Positions 1 to 8,259 of a stretch of DNA of 64,000 nt are shown piece by piece. The position numbers and the translations under genes are program-made. The stretch is from JBAZLV01 sp964586075. GTDB taxonomy: Bacteria; Nitrospirota; UBA9217. Position 1 is the stretch's first letter, and every line of letters begins with the position of its first letter. The stretch lies in contig CAZPGZ010000017.1 of NCBI GenBank assembly GCA_964586075.1, positions 7,240 through 71,239 on the forward strand, read 5' to 3'. A model generated the notes under the pieces. It did no database searches and was not told the origin of the DNA. It was given only the letters and a program-made list of their open reading frames with translations.

Positions 1-466
1 CAAGCGTGACGGCCGTGGGCATTTTTTGCGCGACTTCCTTGGCAAAACTCGGCCCGGACAGAAAGCACAGACGGCCATGGGCTTCTTCTGGCAAAACGTC
101 TTTCAGTACCTCGGAAAGAAGCATGAGCGTGTCCGGTTCGATTCCTTTTGAAGCAGAGATGAAGACCGCGTCATGGGGCAGAGAAGAAAGGATCTGCGTC
201 GTCACCGTCCGCACGGTGTGCGACGGCATAACAAAGAGCAGAATGGATTTGCTCCTGACGGCGTTTTCAAGCGAAGAGGTCATTCCGAGGGAAGCGGGCA
301 GGATAAATCCCGGCAGATAAACCCGGTTTTCCCTGGTGCGGTTCGCTTCTGCGCAAAGGTCCTGCTCATACATCCACAGTGTTACATCATGATCCTTTTC
401 CGCGAGAAGTATGGCCAGGGCCGTCCCCCAGGCGCCGGCGCCGAGTACTCCTATTTTTTCGACCAT
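1..466 (-). CDS. gpsA: Glycerol-3-phosphate dehydrogenase [NAD(P)+], 5' part only
   Basis: Only the first 155 codons are present; the gene runs off the left edge. GpsA reduces dihydroxyacetone phosphate to sn-glycerol 3-phosphate in the cytoplasm for phospholipid synthesis. The N-terminal dinucleotide-binding motif GAGAWG is at residues 9-14, followed by a PSH at about 81-83 and SASKGIE at 104-110, all typical of the family. The ATG at 466 lies 7 nt from a consensus -10 box and has no Shine-Dalgarno sequence, so translation is probably leaderless. It is divergent from the AOR gene. Identity is firm; the missing C-terminal half cannot be assessed. Confidence 0.93.
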   Translation of the reverse strand, partial: MVEKIGVLGAGAWGTALAILLAEKDHDVTLWMYEQDLCAEANRTRENRVYLPGFILPASLGMTSSLENAVRSKSILLFVMPSHTVRTVTTQILSSLPHDAVFISASKGIEPDTLMLLSEVLKDVLPEEAHGRLCFLSGPSFAKEVAQKMPTAVTL

Positions 467-473
467 AGTAGGA

Positions 474-502
474 ATTATAGAGGGATTGGCAAAGACTGTC
501 AA
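474..502 (-). promoter_or_regulatory. Consensus sigma70-type promoter of gpsA
   Basis: On the minus strand TTGACA (502-497) is separated by 17 bp from TATAAT (479-474), a perfect match to consensus. The gpsA ATG (466-464) begins 7 nt after the -10 box, at the expected transcription start. Confidence 0.8.
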
Positions 503-585
503 AAGAAATGTACCGCCGGATGCGCGATCATGCCTGCATATCGTGCAAGAATACGCAGGAAACTGCAGCGTTAATCGGTTTTCAG

Positions 586-615
586 TTGACCCTGGCGCAT
601 CAAATGGATTATCAT
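586..615 (+). promoter_or_regulatory. Promoter of the aldehyde oxidoreductase gene
   Basis: TTGACC (586-591), an 18 bp spacer and TATCAT (610-615) precede the ATG at 622 by 6 nt. This again places the transcription start at or next to the start codon. The boxes are weaker than those of gpsA. Confidence 0.5.
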
Positions 616-621
616 CATCGT

Positions 622-2319
622 ATGCATGCATGGCACGGAAAAATACTTTATGTCGATCTCTCTGCAAACAAGATCCGGACCGAGAGTTTAGACGCGGAGG
701 CCCTTTCTTCTCATATCGGCGGCAGGGGGCTCGGTATGGCTATGATGAAGGATTACTTCAGCCTCGACCCCTTTGACAACAGCATGCCTCTTCTTTTTAT
801 GAACGGGCCACTGTGCGGCACCCCTGCGCCCGCCTCGTCTCGATTGGCCGTGGTCTCGCGGTCGCCTCTTACCGGAACAATAACCGATTCATCGGTGGGC
901 GGTACCTTTCCACTCCGTTTGAAGGCAGCCGGCTACGATGGTCTCTGCATTACCGGCAGGGCTCCGTCTCCGGTCTATCTTCAGATCGTTGAGGACAAGG
1001 TCGAGATCCACGACGCGTCGTACCTTTGGGGCAAGGGGTGTCTGGAAACAAACAGGCTTCTTGACTCCGCCGGTTGCGTGGCCTGCATCGGCCCCGCGGG
1101 AGAAAACCGAGTCCGGTTCGCCAATATCATGATCGGCGGCGCGAATTCCGCTGGACGGGGCGGACTCGGCGCCGTAATGGGATCAAAGAACCTCAAAGCG
1201 ATCGTGCTTAATGGAACCCGAAAAGTGTCTGTCGCGGATTCAGCCGCATTTAAAAAGGCGCAGGAAGATGTAATGCGGCTTCTGAGAGCATCACCGGCGG
1301 TCATGGGGGAACTGGGGTTGGGTGAATATGGGACCGCGATGCTCGTAGATATCGTGGGCCAGCGCAAGATGGCTCCAACGGAAAACTTCCAGAAGACTTT
1401 TTTCCCGCAGGCGGCCGCGTATTCCGGTCCGAGTCTCAAAAAAGAATTCGGCTATAAAAAGCACGGATGTGTTGTATGTCCCATCCAGTGTAAAAAGATG
1501 CTCTCCTGCGGCAGGCCTCTGCCGGAATATGAGACCCTGTCTCATTTCGGCGCCTTGAACGCAAACGCCGACGCAGAATCCATTGTAGAGGCAAATTTGC
1601 TGTGCAACAATCTTGGAATGGACACCATCTCCGCGGCGGCGACGTTCGCGGCATTTGGAGAAGTACGGGGCGCGTTTCTTTCCGGAAACGAGATACTCGA
1701 AATGCTCCTGCGGACCGCGAAGCGCGAGGGTGAGGGAGACCGGCTGGCGGAAGGCTCAAAAAGGCTGTGTGCAGACTTGGGAAAACCGCATTGTTCCATG
1801 AGCGTGAAGGGGCTGGAGCTTCCCGCCTACGATCCGCGCGGTTCCTACGGCATTGCGCTAGCCTATGCCACGTCCACGCGCGGCGGCTGCCATTTGCGCG
1901 CGTATCCGATCAGCCAGGAAATTCTGCGCAAACCCGTGGCGGTGGACCGCTTCAGCTTTGACGGAAAGGCCCGGATGATCAAAATCGCGGAGGACAACAA
2001 TGCGATGGTGGACTCCCTCTGCGTGTGCGCATTCGCTTTTCTCGGCGCATCCATTGAGGAATATGCTCATTTGCTGGCCGCAGCAACGGGGCTGCCGTTC
2101 TCGGGACAGGGTCTTATGAAAATCGGTGAGAAAATCGTCATTACCGAACGAACATACAACACTAGGAACGGATTCACCAAAAAAGATGACTTTCTGCCTG
2201 AACGGTTTTATACCGAGGCAGGTTCATCGGGAGAAGGGATCGAAATTCCGCCGATCGACAAAAAACGGTTCAGTGAAGAGCTGGATAAATACTATCGAAT
2301 TCGGGGAGAGAATCCATGA
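622..2319 (+). CDS. Aldehyde:ferredoxin oxidoreductase family (tungstopterin enzyme)
   Basis: The 565-residue protein has the length and fold order of the AOR family, which oxidises aldehydes to carboxylates with ferredoxin through a tungsten bis-pterin and one [4Fe-4S] cluster. The cluster ligands are visible as C283-x2-C286-x3-C290 and a distal Cys at about 467. The N-terminus MHAWHGKILYVDL is the usual family start, so I place the start at 622 and not at upstream in-frame codons (604 or 508); the adjacent promoter supports this. It overlaps the next gene by 4 bp (ATGA), implying co-translation. The substrate cannot be told from sequence; tungsten rather than molybdenum is inferred from the family. 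Confidence 0.9.
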   Translation: MHAWHGKILYVDLSANKIRTESLDAEALSSHIGGRGLGMAMMKDYFSLDPFDNSMPLLFMNGPLCGTPAPASSRLAVVSRSPLTGTITDSSVGGTFPLRLKAAGYDGLCITGRAPSPVYLQIVEDKVEIHDASYLWGKGCLETNRLLDSAGCVACIGPAGENRVRFANIMIGGANSAGRGGLGAVMGSKNLKAIVLNGTRKVSVADSAAFKKAQEDVMRLLRASPAVMGELGLGEYGTAMLVDIVGQRKMAPTENFQKTFFPQAAAYSGPSLKKEFGYKKHGCVVCPIQCKKMLSCGRPLPEYETLSHFGALNANADAESIVEANLLCNNLGMDTISAAATFAAFGEVRGAFLSGNEILEMLLRTAKREGEGDRLAEGSKRLCADLGKPHCSMSVKGLELPAYDPRGSYGIALAYATSTRGGCHLRAYPISQEILRKPVAVDRFSFDGKARMIKIAEDNNAMVDSLCVCAFAFLGASIEEYAHLLAAATGLPFSGQGLMKIGEKIVITERTYNTRNGFTKKDDFLPERFYTEAGSSGEGIEIPPIDKKRFSEELDKYYRIRGENP

Positions 2320-2804
2320 CCGGGAAAAAACAGATTCGAAGAAGTCCGTCTGCCGGAGAGAAGGCGGTCGGCTGCTTCAAGAACGGCTTCAACTGTTCCC
2401 AGTCGGTGCTGTATGCGTATGGTCCGCGGCTCGGGCTCAACCGCGCACAGTCGCTGAAAGTCGCTTGCGCGTTCGGCGGAGGCATGGCACGCCGCGGCGA
2501 TACCTGCGGAGCGGTAACCGGTGCGCTGATGGTGCTGGGGCTGAAGCACGGAAAAACAAAAAAGGGCGATGACGCGGCACGGGAAAAAACATACGATTTG
2601 GTGAAGGAATTTATAGCGGAATTTTCCGCCAGGAACGGCTCCATCGTATGCCGGGAATTGCTGGGGCACGATATCAGCGTTCCGAAAGGCCGCGAGGCGG
2701 CAAAAAATGAGCTGCTTTTTGAGACGCTCTGCCCCGGGCTGGTGCAGGACTCGGTTGAAATTCTCGAGAAACAGCTGCATAAAACACGGTCCAAGAAAAC
2801 GTGA
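2316..2804 (+). CDS. C_GCAxxG_C_C family redox protein
   Basis: A 162-residue cytoplasmic protein of the C_GCAxxG_C_C family, named for its conserved cysteines and thought to be redox active or metal binding. Visible are GCFKNGFNCSQSV near residues 24-36, CAFGGGMARRGDTCGAVTGALM near 52-73, and two later cysteines. The start codon overlaps the AOR stop as ATGA, so the two are one operon. I infer that it may act as an electron-transfer or maturation partner of the AOR, but nothing in the sequence proves this. Confidence 0.8.
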   Translation: MTGKKQIRRSPSAGEKAVGCFKNGFNCSQSVLYAYGPRLGLNRAQSLKVACAFGGGMARRGDTCGAVTGALMVLGLKHGKTKKGDDAAREKTYDLVKEFIAEFSARNGSIVCRELLGHDISVPKGREAAKNELLFETLCPGLVQDSVEILEKQLHKTRSKKT

Positions 2805-2831
2805 GCATCACGGTTCGCACGAGGAGACGCG

Positions 2832-3053
2832 CTACGGCTGTTCCTGGATCAGGACCGCAATTGACTTTATTATCAGCAGAGCCCATGGCGTTCCGTGCAG
2901 TATAAGATCAAACCAGTCAAGAGGCCGCGTGAGCTTTCCCTGAAAAAGCATCAACAGCTTTTCCCAGATATGCGGTGGATTGAAGGGTGCAAGGCCCAGG
3001 GTGAGGCAGAGGAGAATCAGTATCCCCCACGGTATTTTTGATAAGACTTCCAT
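2832..3053 (-). CDS. Small hydrophobic membrane protein (73 aa)
   Basis: A 73-residue protein with two predicted membrane segments, one in the first third (IPWGILILLCLTLGLAPF) and one near the C-terminus (WALLIIKSIAVLI). Similar small proteins are often annotated as RND transporter-related, without functional proof. The start ATG at 3053 follows a GGAAGGA ribosome-binding site by about 9 nt, which decides it over an upstream in-frame codon at 3083. It is the last gene of the leftward run containing the TraB-like and acyltransferase-like genes, 54 bp after the preceding stop. Function unknown. Confidence 0.6.
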   Translation of the reverse strand: MEVLSKIPWGILILLCLTLGLAPFNPPHIWEKLLMLFQGKLTRPLDWFDLILHGTPWALLIIKSIAVLIQEQP

Positions 3054-3107
3054 AGAAGGTTCCTTCCCCATACAAGACGGCAACTGATCGAACGCACCGT
3101 TCCGTGA

Positions 3108-3944
3108 TCACGAGAGCTGGTCGAACAGGCTGCCCATTGATCGCTGCGCATCGCACTCCTGTCTCCACGACACGCATTGCAGGAACGGATCCGCACCCCA
3201 TTTTTTTTTAAAAAAAGTGACGCCCGGATCAATTCCTAAACCCAGGTTCACATATTGCTTGCCTTCTACCCGCGCATGCTCGATGATGTGCGCGAGCAGC
3301 AGGTCGGAGGCGCCCGGTACGTAGTGTCTGTGCGAGCGGAAATTGAACATATAAAACGCATAATGGCGCGCGCCGAACTCGGCGATATCGAAAGCGACCA
3401 GATTGCCGCAGGTGTTGCGCGCTTCGAAAACGACCGCGGTGTCGCACTTGGCATAGTTGGGTACACGCTTGAAAATGAACCGCTGAGCTTCATCAAGGGA
3501 ATGTGTGCGCATGAAGGTTCTGAGCATCCATTTGTGCGACCAGCGGACCTTTCCGATGGAAACGGATATTTCGCGGCGTGCGCGCTTCAGCATGTTTTCT
3601 GTTTTCTTCGGGATGGTCGATTGAGACAGATCGAGGCGATAGTACGCATCAAGAGGTGCGGGCGTGAAATCATCGGGCGGAGCAGTAAGGGGGGGCGCGA
3701 TAATAGAAAAAGAGTCAGGCACAAAACGCTCTTTTGCCCCATCGAGCGCTTTCAGCATTCTCGATTCATCAGCGCCTCCGGACAATGGATAGCCGACGAA
3801 AATCAAATGCGTCCCGGCAACATGGACGACAAAATCGTCGGCTAAAAACGGCTCGGTTTGTGAGATCGTGGTGACATAATGCGGGAGGTGTTCAGGCACA
3901 TATGCCTGTTCGATGATATATCCCTGTTCTTCCGGTGTAATCAT
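3108..3944 (-). CDS. GNAT-fold acyltransferase-like protein (DUF2156-like), paralogue 1
   Basis: A 278-residue protein. The C-terminal half (GNLVAFDIAEF, YVPGASDLLLAHIIEHAR, YVNLGLGIDPGVTFFKKKWG) resembles the GNAT-type domain of phosphatidylglycerol lysyltransferase C-terminal and FemAB-like proteins, which transfer aminoacyl or acyl groups. No membrane segment is seen. The ATG at 3944 overlaps the stop of the TraB-like gene (ATGA). It is clearly homologous to the gene at 4792-5667: both share SQSTIP or SQSIIP, YP(A/L)-type motifs, HASDLL-like and NLGLG(I/V) blocks. Substrate unknown. Confidence 0.65.
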   Translation of the reverse strand: MITPEEQGYIIEQAYVPEHLPHYVTTISQTEPFLADDFVVHVAGTHLIFVGYPLSGGADESRMLKALDGAKERFVPDSFSIIAPPLTAPPDDFTPAPLDAYYRLDLSQSTIPKKTENMLKRARREISVSIGKVRWSHKWMLRTFMRTHSLDEAQRFIFKRVPNYAKCDTAVVFEARNTCGNLVAFDIAEFGARHYAFYMFNFRSHRHYVPGASDLLLAHIIEHARVEGKQYVNLGLGIDPGVTFFKKKWGADPFLQCVSWRQECDAQRSMGSLFDQLS

Positions 3945-4771
3945 GAGGACACCTGCGTAACGGCGTATCCTGCGTCGCGGAATAGGCTGGTCACCCCGGG
4001 TACATGAGGAAAACCGACAAAAGCAAGAGCATCCTCGCATGCGAAAACCGGCCGGATCCGCTCATAAAGAACTCGGTCGCGCGCCGCGAGCGCGGCGCCG
4101 CGCGCGGCAAAACGTGCTGTCAAGTCCATTATTGTATCCAGATCGCCGTCGAGGTACATCTTGACATACTTATTTTTGTAATCAGGCCAGTTCGCGACAT
4201 CGTTCAATTGCCGCGCGAGGCGGTCTAAGGGAATTTTATCAAGCACATCAAGCTGCTCTTCGAGCGTTTCTAGAAAGCAGAGTTTTTTTCCGGCCGCCCG
4301 GGCGATCCGGTATGCTTCCATGTCAACTGAGTGATTCCAGTCGAGGTACGTACGCCAGATCGCAAAAAACGCGGCCCAGGGACGCACCCCGCGCGTGAAT
4401 GAATCGAAGTAAACTGGCCCCTTTTCCTCCAATGACAGGAGCCACGTGTCTCCTGTTCTCCCCAGTCCGTCACGCTCGCGCAGAATGCAGTCAATCACAG
4501 TAATTGCTTCGGGCGTGAGGAGATCGAGAAACGCCTGATTATTTCCGTCATGTCTTCCGTGCTCTGCAATTCTCCCGAAACTTGCCTCATCGAGCGGGCC
4601 TTCGAACATCACGGTCGAAACGTTACGGACCAGGCGCTTCAGCGGTTTGCGAAAGCTGTATGGAAAAAAATGAGCCGTACCTACGAGATGCGACGCCTGC
4701 CCGTTTTTCTCCACGCGCCAGATCATGCGAAGCGGTTTATGCATTGTCCAGGGGAAAAGCTTCATTTTCAT
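3941..4771 (-). CDS. TraB/GumN family protein
   Basis: About 276 residues. The N-terminus contains HLVGTAHFFPYSF and an early acidic motif (VMFEGPLDE), and the C-terminus FVGFPHVPGVTSLFRDAGY. These are the two His-containing blocks that define the TraB/GumN (Tiki-like) superfamily, some of whose members are metal-dependent proteases. No signal peptide is evident, so it is probably cytoplasmic, unlike many GumN proteins. The start is uncertain: ATG at 4771 lies 20 nt after the preceding stop, but 4765 or 4744 are possible and none has a clear ribosome-binding site. It is sandwiched between two related acyltransferase-like genes, which suggests a functional unit. Confidence 0.7.
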   Translation of the reverse strand: MKMKLFPWTMHKPLRMIWRVEKNGQASHLVGTAHFFPYSFRKPLKRLVRNVSTVMFEGPLDEASFGRIAEHGRHDGNNQAFLDLLTPEAITVIDCILRERDGLGRTGDTWLLSLEEKGPVYFDSFTRGVRPWAAFFAIWRTYLDWNHSVDMEAYRIARAAGKKLCFLETLEEQLDVLDKIPLDRLARQLNDVANWPDYKNKYVKMYLDGDLDTIMDLTARFAARGAALAARDRVLYERIRPVFACEDALAFVGFPHVPGVTSLFRDAGYAVTQVSS

Positions 4772-4791
4772 ACACGGTAATTGTTTGCGAT

Positions 4792-5667
4792 TTACGGTTT
4801 CCCGTCCAAGAGCGCGCCAAGCAGGGAAATCGGCGCCGGAGGTCCATAATAACATTCGCAGAATTCGTAATGCAAGTACGGTCTGCCGCCCCATTTTGCT
4901 TTAAAGCGACGAATGCCTTCGTTAACACCCAGACCCAGGTTGATACTTTGTTTGCCGCGGTCCCGCGCGGAATCGATCATGTCGGCAAAGAGCAGATCAG
5001 AGGCGTGTGGTATATAGTTTTTTTTGGAATGGCATCCCAGCACATACGCGTCAAATTGTTCAGCCGCGGTCTCGACAATAAAAAAAGCAGCTAGTGTGCC
5101 GTGCCGGCTTCGTGCGTTCAACACCTGCGCTGTTTTGCATTGAGCTATGTAGTCGGGCATGGACCGGTACAACTCTTTAATCATGAGGGGAAGGTCCTCT
5201 CGGCTCTCCAGTTCTTTTGCCAGTTGTTCATGCTCGCGCGTGAATGCTCGCGTGCGCTCTATGGTCAGTGTCCGGGCTGCCTGGTCCACTTTGCACTGCA
5301 AGGCTGAGGGAATAATTGACTGCGAGATATCGAGTCGCAGATATTGATCGCTCTGGCGCACGCGACAAGATTTGGCAAGCGAAGGAGGTATTTCAGGACC
5401 GATAAACCAGAAATAATCGGAATTGTGCTGATCGCGAACCTGTTTGATCAGTTTGTCGCAGGCGCTTGCTATAAACGGCGCCTGGAGAGGATATCCGATA
5501 AAAATCAGCCAATCGTCTTTCGCTAAGCAGAGATGATCTTCGATGAAAAAAGGCTCGGCGTGTGAAATTGCCGCCATCAGAGAAGGGATCTGCTCCGGTA
5601 CACAGGCATGCGCCAGGGCGAAGCGTTCATTAATCGGATTGAGCGGAGGATGGTCGCAACGGTCCAT
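4792..5667 (-). CDS. GNAT-fold acyltransferase-like protein, paralogue 2
   Basis: First gene of the leftward operon, about 291 residues. It aligns by eye over its whole length with the protein at 3108-3944. Shared blocks include the N-terminal PEQIPSLMAAISHAEPFF, the central LDISQSIIP, and the C-terminal HASDLLFADMIDSARDRGK followed by SINLGLGVNEGIRRFKAKWGG. The fold resembles the GNAT-type C-terminal domain of lysyl-phosphatidylglycerol synthases. The ATG at 5667 is preferred, but a GTG at 5712 with a TGTAAT box 8 nt upstream is a rival start. Function not known. Confidence 0.62.
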   Translation of the reverse strand: MDRCDHPPLNPINERFALAHACVPEQIPSLMAAISHAEPFFIEDHLCLAKDDWLIFIGYPLQAPFIASACDKLIKQVRDQHNSDYFWFIGPEIPPSLAKSCRVRQSDQYLRLDISQSIIPSALQCKVDQAARTLTIERTRAFTREHEQLAKELESREDLPLMIKELYRSMPDYIAQCKTAQVLNARSRHGTLAAFFIVETAAEQFDAYVLGCHSKKNYIPHASDLLFADMIDSARDRGKQSINLGLGVNEGIRRFKAKWGGRPYLHYEFCECYYGPPAPISLLGALLDGKP

Positions 5668-5894
5668 TGGTTTTAGCTCGATTCTGTTCGCATACGCGAG
5701 GGCTGCGTACACTGAAAAGCATTACAGCGTGCAATGGTTATATTTTATCAGATATTAAAGAAACCGGATGAAAATATCCTGATGCCTTGCGGGAAGAAAG
5801 AAGGCCGTGTGAATTGTTTCTCTGAGTGATGCGTTGTGTGCAGGTTAAAGAAGTGATTTCAGTTGATTTCCTCAACTTGTGATATATTTCTATC

Positions 5895-7553
5895 TTACTG
5901 GTCAGCGCTTTTTTGCCTGATCTCGACCCTGCGTATTTTGCCGCTGATCGTTTTGGGAAGCGCGGGAACAAACTCGATGATGCGTGGATATTTATAAGGT
6001 GCGGTGACTTTTTTTACGTGCTCCTGCAGTTCATGCACAAGCTTGTCACTGGGCGAATATCCTTTGGCCAGCACGACGCTTGCCTTGACCACCTGCCCTC
6101 GTACCGGATCGGGAGCGCCGGTGATGGCGCATTCGAGCACTGCGGGGTGTTCATGCAGCGCGCTTTCGACTTCGAACGGACCGATTGCATATCCGGAGCT
6201 TTTTATGAGGTCGTCCGCCCGGCCGACAAACCAATAGTAGCCATCTTCGTCTTTCCATGCCATATCGCCGGTATAGTAGATTCCGTCATGCCAGGCGCCT
6301 TTTGTGCGCTCCAGGTCGCGGTAGTATCCGCCGAACATGCCGACCGGCTTGCGTGCGTTGGTACGGACTACAATCTGTCCTTCCTTGCCGATGCCGCAGG
6401 AGTTTCCATCTTCGTCCAGGAGGTCGATGTCATACCAGGGAGACGGTTTTCCCATGGACCCCGGCTTTGGCTGCATCCACGGAAAGGTGGCGATTGCGGC
6501 GGTCATTTCCGTTTGTCCGTAACCTTCCATCAGCCGGATTCCGGTTGCGTTCAGAAATTGGGAATAGACTTCGGGGTTTAATGGTTCGCCGGCGACAACA
6601 CAGTACTGCAGGCTGCTGAAATCGTATTTTGAAAGGTCTTCCTTGATAAAGAAACGATAAACCGTGGGCGGCGCACAGAATGTGGTAATTTTGTACTTCA
6701 CGATAACATCAAGAAGCTTCTTGGGATCGAACTTATCGTAGTCATAAATAAATACGGTGGAGCCTGCAAGCCATTGGCCGTATATTTTGCCCCAGACTGC
6801 CTTTGCCCATCCCGTATCGGCGACGGTAAAGTGGAGCCCGTCTTTCCGGACGTTCTGCCAGTATTTGGCAGTAAGAATATGGCCGAGGGGGTAGGTAAAG
6901 TCATGCTGCACCATCTTCGGCATTCCGGTTGTTCCGGAAGTAAAATAGAGAAGCGAGATGTCTTCGTTTGCGTTCGCGTCGGCGCCGGTCGGACGCTCGA
7001 CATGTTCGGACGCGTGTTCCACTTCCGTATTAAAATTCAGCCATCCGTCGCGGTTTCCATTGACTAGGGCTTTCAGCTTCAGGGTGGGGGATTGAGCTTC
7101 AGATTTCTCGACATGTTCGATGACGAGAGGATCCGATACGCTTACGATCATCTTGACATCGGCTGCATTGTTGCGGTAGATGATGTCTTTGTGGGTGAGA
7201 AGGTGCGTGGCCGGGATGCAAATTGCGCCGATTTTGTGAAGGGCAAGAAGGCAGAACCAGAACTCATAGCGCCTTTTGAGAATAAGCATCACGGGGTCGC
7301 CCTTGCGGATGCCGTGCGACAGGAAAAAGTTTGTGGCTTTATTGGCGTAGTGCTTTAATTGGGCAAACGTAAACTCAGCCCTGTTCCCATTTTCATCGCA
7401 CCAGACCAAGGCGATTTTCTGCGGCTGTCTAGCTGCTATATCATCCACGACATCAAAGGCAAAATTGAAATGCTCCGGCACCATGATGCGGAAATTTTGA
7501 ATAAAATCGTCATACGAACTGAAATCTATTTTCGAAAGAAATTGGTTAAGCAT
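5895..7553 (-). CDS. Acyl-CoA synthetase (AMP-forming), acetyl/medium-chain type
   Basis: A 552-residue ANL-superfamily enzyme that activates a carboxylic acid to its CoA thioester through an acyl-adenylate. Visible are the phosphate loop YFTSGTTGMPKM, the adenylate motif GYGQTE, the YTGDM motif, the hinge GRADDLIKSSGYAI and the C-terminal catalytic lysine region KTISGKIRR. Length and the N-terminal FNFAFDVVD block fit acetyl-CoA synthetase-like medium-chain ligases. The substrate is not determined. It stands alone on the minus strand; no strong promoter or ribosome-binding site is seen before the ATG at 7553. Confidence 0.85.
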   Translation of the reverse strand: MLNQFLSKIDFSSYDDFIQNFRIMVPEHFNFAFDVVDDIAARQPQKIALVWCDENGNRAEFTFAQLKHYANKATNFFLSHGIRKGDPVMLILKRRYEFWFCLLALHKIGAICIPATHLLTHKDIIYRNNAADVKMIVSVSDPLVIEHVEKSEAQSPTLKLKALVNGNRDGWLNFNTEVEHASEHVERPTGADANANEDISLLYFTSGTTGMPKMVQHDFTYPLGHILTAKYWQNVRKDGLHFTVADTGWAKAVWGKIYGQWLAGSTVFIYDYDKFDPKKLLDVIVKYKITTFCAPPTVYRFFIKEDLSKYDFSSLQYCVVAGEPLNPEVYSQFLNATGIRLMEGYGQTEMTAAIATFPWMQPKPGSMGKPSPWYDIDLLDEDGNSCGIGKEGQIVVRTNARKPVGMFGGYYRDLERTKGAWHDGIYYTGDMAWKDEDGYYWFVGRADDLIKSSGYAIGPFEVESALHEHPAVLECAITGAPDPVRGQVVKASVVLAKGYSPSDKLVHELQEHVKKVTAPYKYPRIIEFVPALPKTISGKIRRVEIRQKSADQ

Positions 7554-7902
7554 CGGTCTTTTAATGTAGGATCGGAAGCGTTCTGGAAGGTTCTCTGTTC
7601 AGTGCTTCGAAATCGTGGGAGTAACTGGAGCGAGAGAAAAGGGAGTCTTCCTTGGTCTGGATGAGTTCGCGCCTGTTGGGAGGAGTCTTCTTGATCGCAC
7701 CTTTCTGTCGAGATTGAACTGTAGTGTTCATTTTTCAAAAGTACCATACTTGAAGAAAGAAAACAATAAAAAATTACTTTTCTTTCCTCAGAAGATGCGC
7801 TGGACACTGTTCAGCGCGTATTTATTGCTGAACTGGATTTTTTGGTGGGGGATAACCATTAGTGTATGCACCATGGTTCGTAAAAAAATACCCATTTCTT
7901 GC
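7554..7902. other. Intergenic stretch without a convincing gene
   Basis: Between divergent acyl-CoA synthetase and ferredoxin genes. Short open frames here have poor composition, including a hydrophobic one around 7795-7962 that reads through the ferredoxin promoter. I see no RNA gene or repeat. Confidence 0.5.
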
Positions 7903-7931
7903 TTGATTTTATCAGCGCGGACAGGTAAAAT
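7903..7931 (+). promoter_or_regulatory. Promoter of the ferredoxin gene
   Basis: TTGATT (7903-7908), a 17 bp spacer and TAAAAT (7926-7931) lie about 50 bp before the ferredoxin ATG, giving a leader of about 40 nt that ends in a strong AAAGGAGGA ribosome-binding site. Confidence 0.7.
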
Positions 7932-7980
7932 ACGATGCTTTTTGGCATCTTACTATATTTAAAGGAGGAACCGGAAACAA

Positions 7981-8165
7981 TGTACAAGGTAACAGTAGAC
8001 AATGGGAAGTGCGACGGCGACGGCGTCTGCGCGGATGTGTGCCCGCAGAACGTGTTCGAAGTCAAAAATAACAAGGCTGTTCCGGTGAATATGGCTGACT
8101 GCATCAACTGCGAAGCCTGCGTTGAGGGCTGCCCGCAGAAGGCCATTACAATCACTGAAGAATAA
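7981..8165 (+). CDS. Small dicluster-type ferredoxin with an Asp cluster ligand
   Basis: A 61-residue electron carrier. Cluster II ligands are regular: C41-x2-C44-x2-C47-x3-C51-P. In cluster I the second ligand position is Asp: C11-x2-D14-x2-C17-x3-C21-P. The Pyrococcus furiosus ferredoxin has the same substitution, also at residue 14, where it makes the cluster readily lose one iron ([3Fe-4S]/[4Fe-4S]). The ATG at 7981 follows AAAGGAGGA at good spacing. It is monocistronic, with its own promoter and a strong terminator, which suggests high expression. It is a plausible partner for the AOR or other oxidoreductases here. Confidence 0.92.
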
Positions 8166-8186
8166 GCCTGGAGGAAAACTCATTGC

Positions 8187-8221
8187 AAAGGGGACCGGAT
8201 TATCCGGTCCCCTTTTTTTTT
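8187..8221 (+). terminator. Rho-independent terminator after the ferredoxin gene
   Basis: GGGGACCGGA and TCCGGTCCCC form a perfect 10 bp stem with a 2-nt loop, followed by a run of at least eight T. Confidence 0.92.
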
Positions 8222-8259
8222 ATTTGCATCGGCAGGAAGACGTGCTGGCGCCCTTGACG

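Noticed and set aside
7795..7962. Short hydrophobic plus-strand frame before the ferredoxin gene
   Set aside because: Reads through the ferredoxin promoter, has no ribosome-binding site and ends in the leader.
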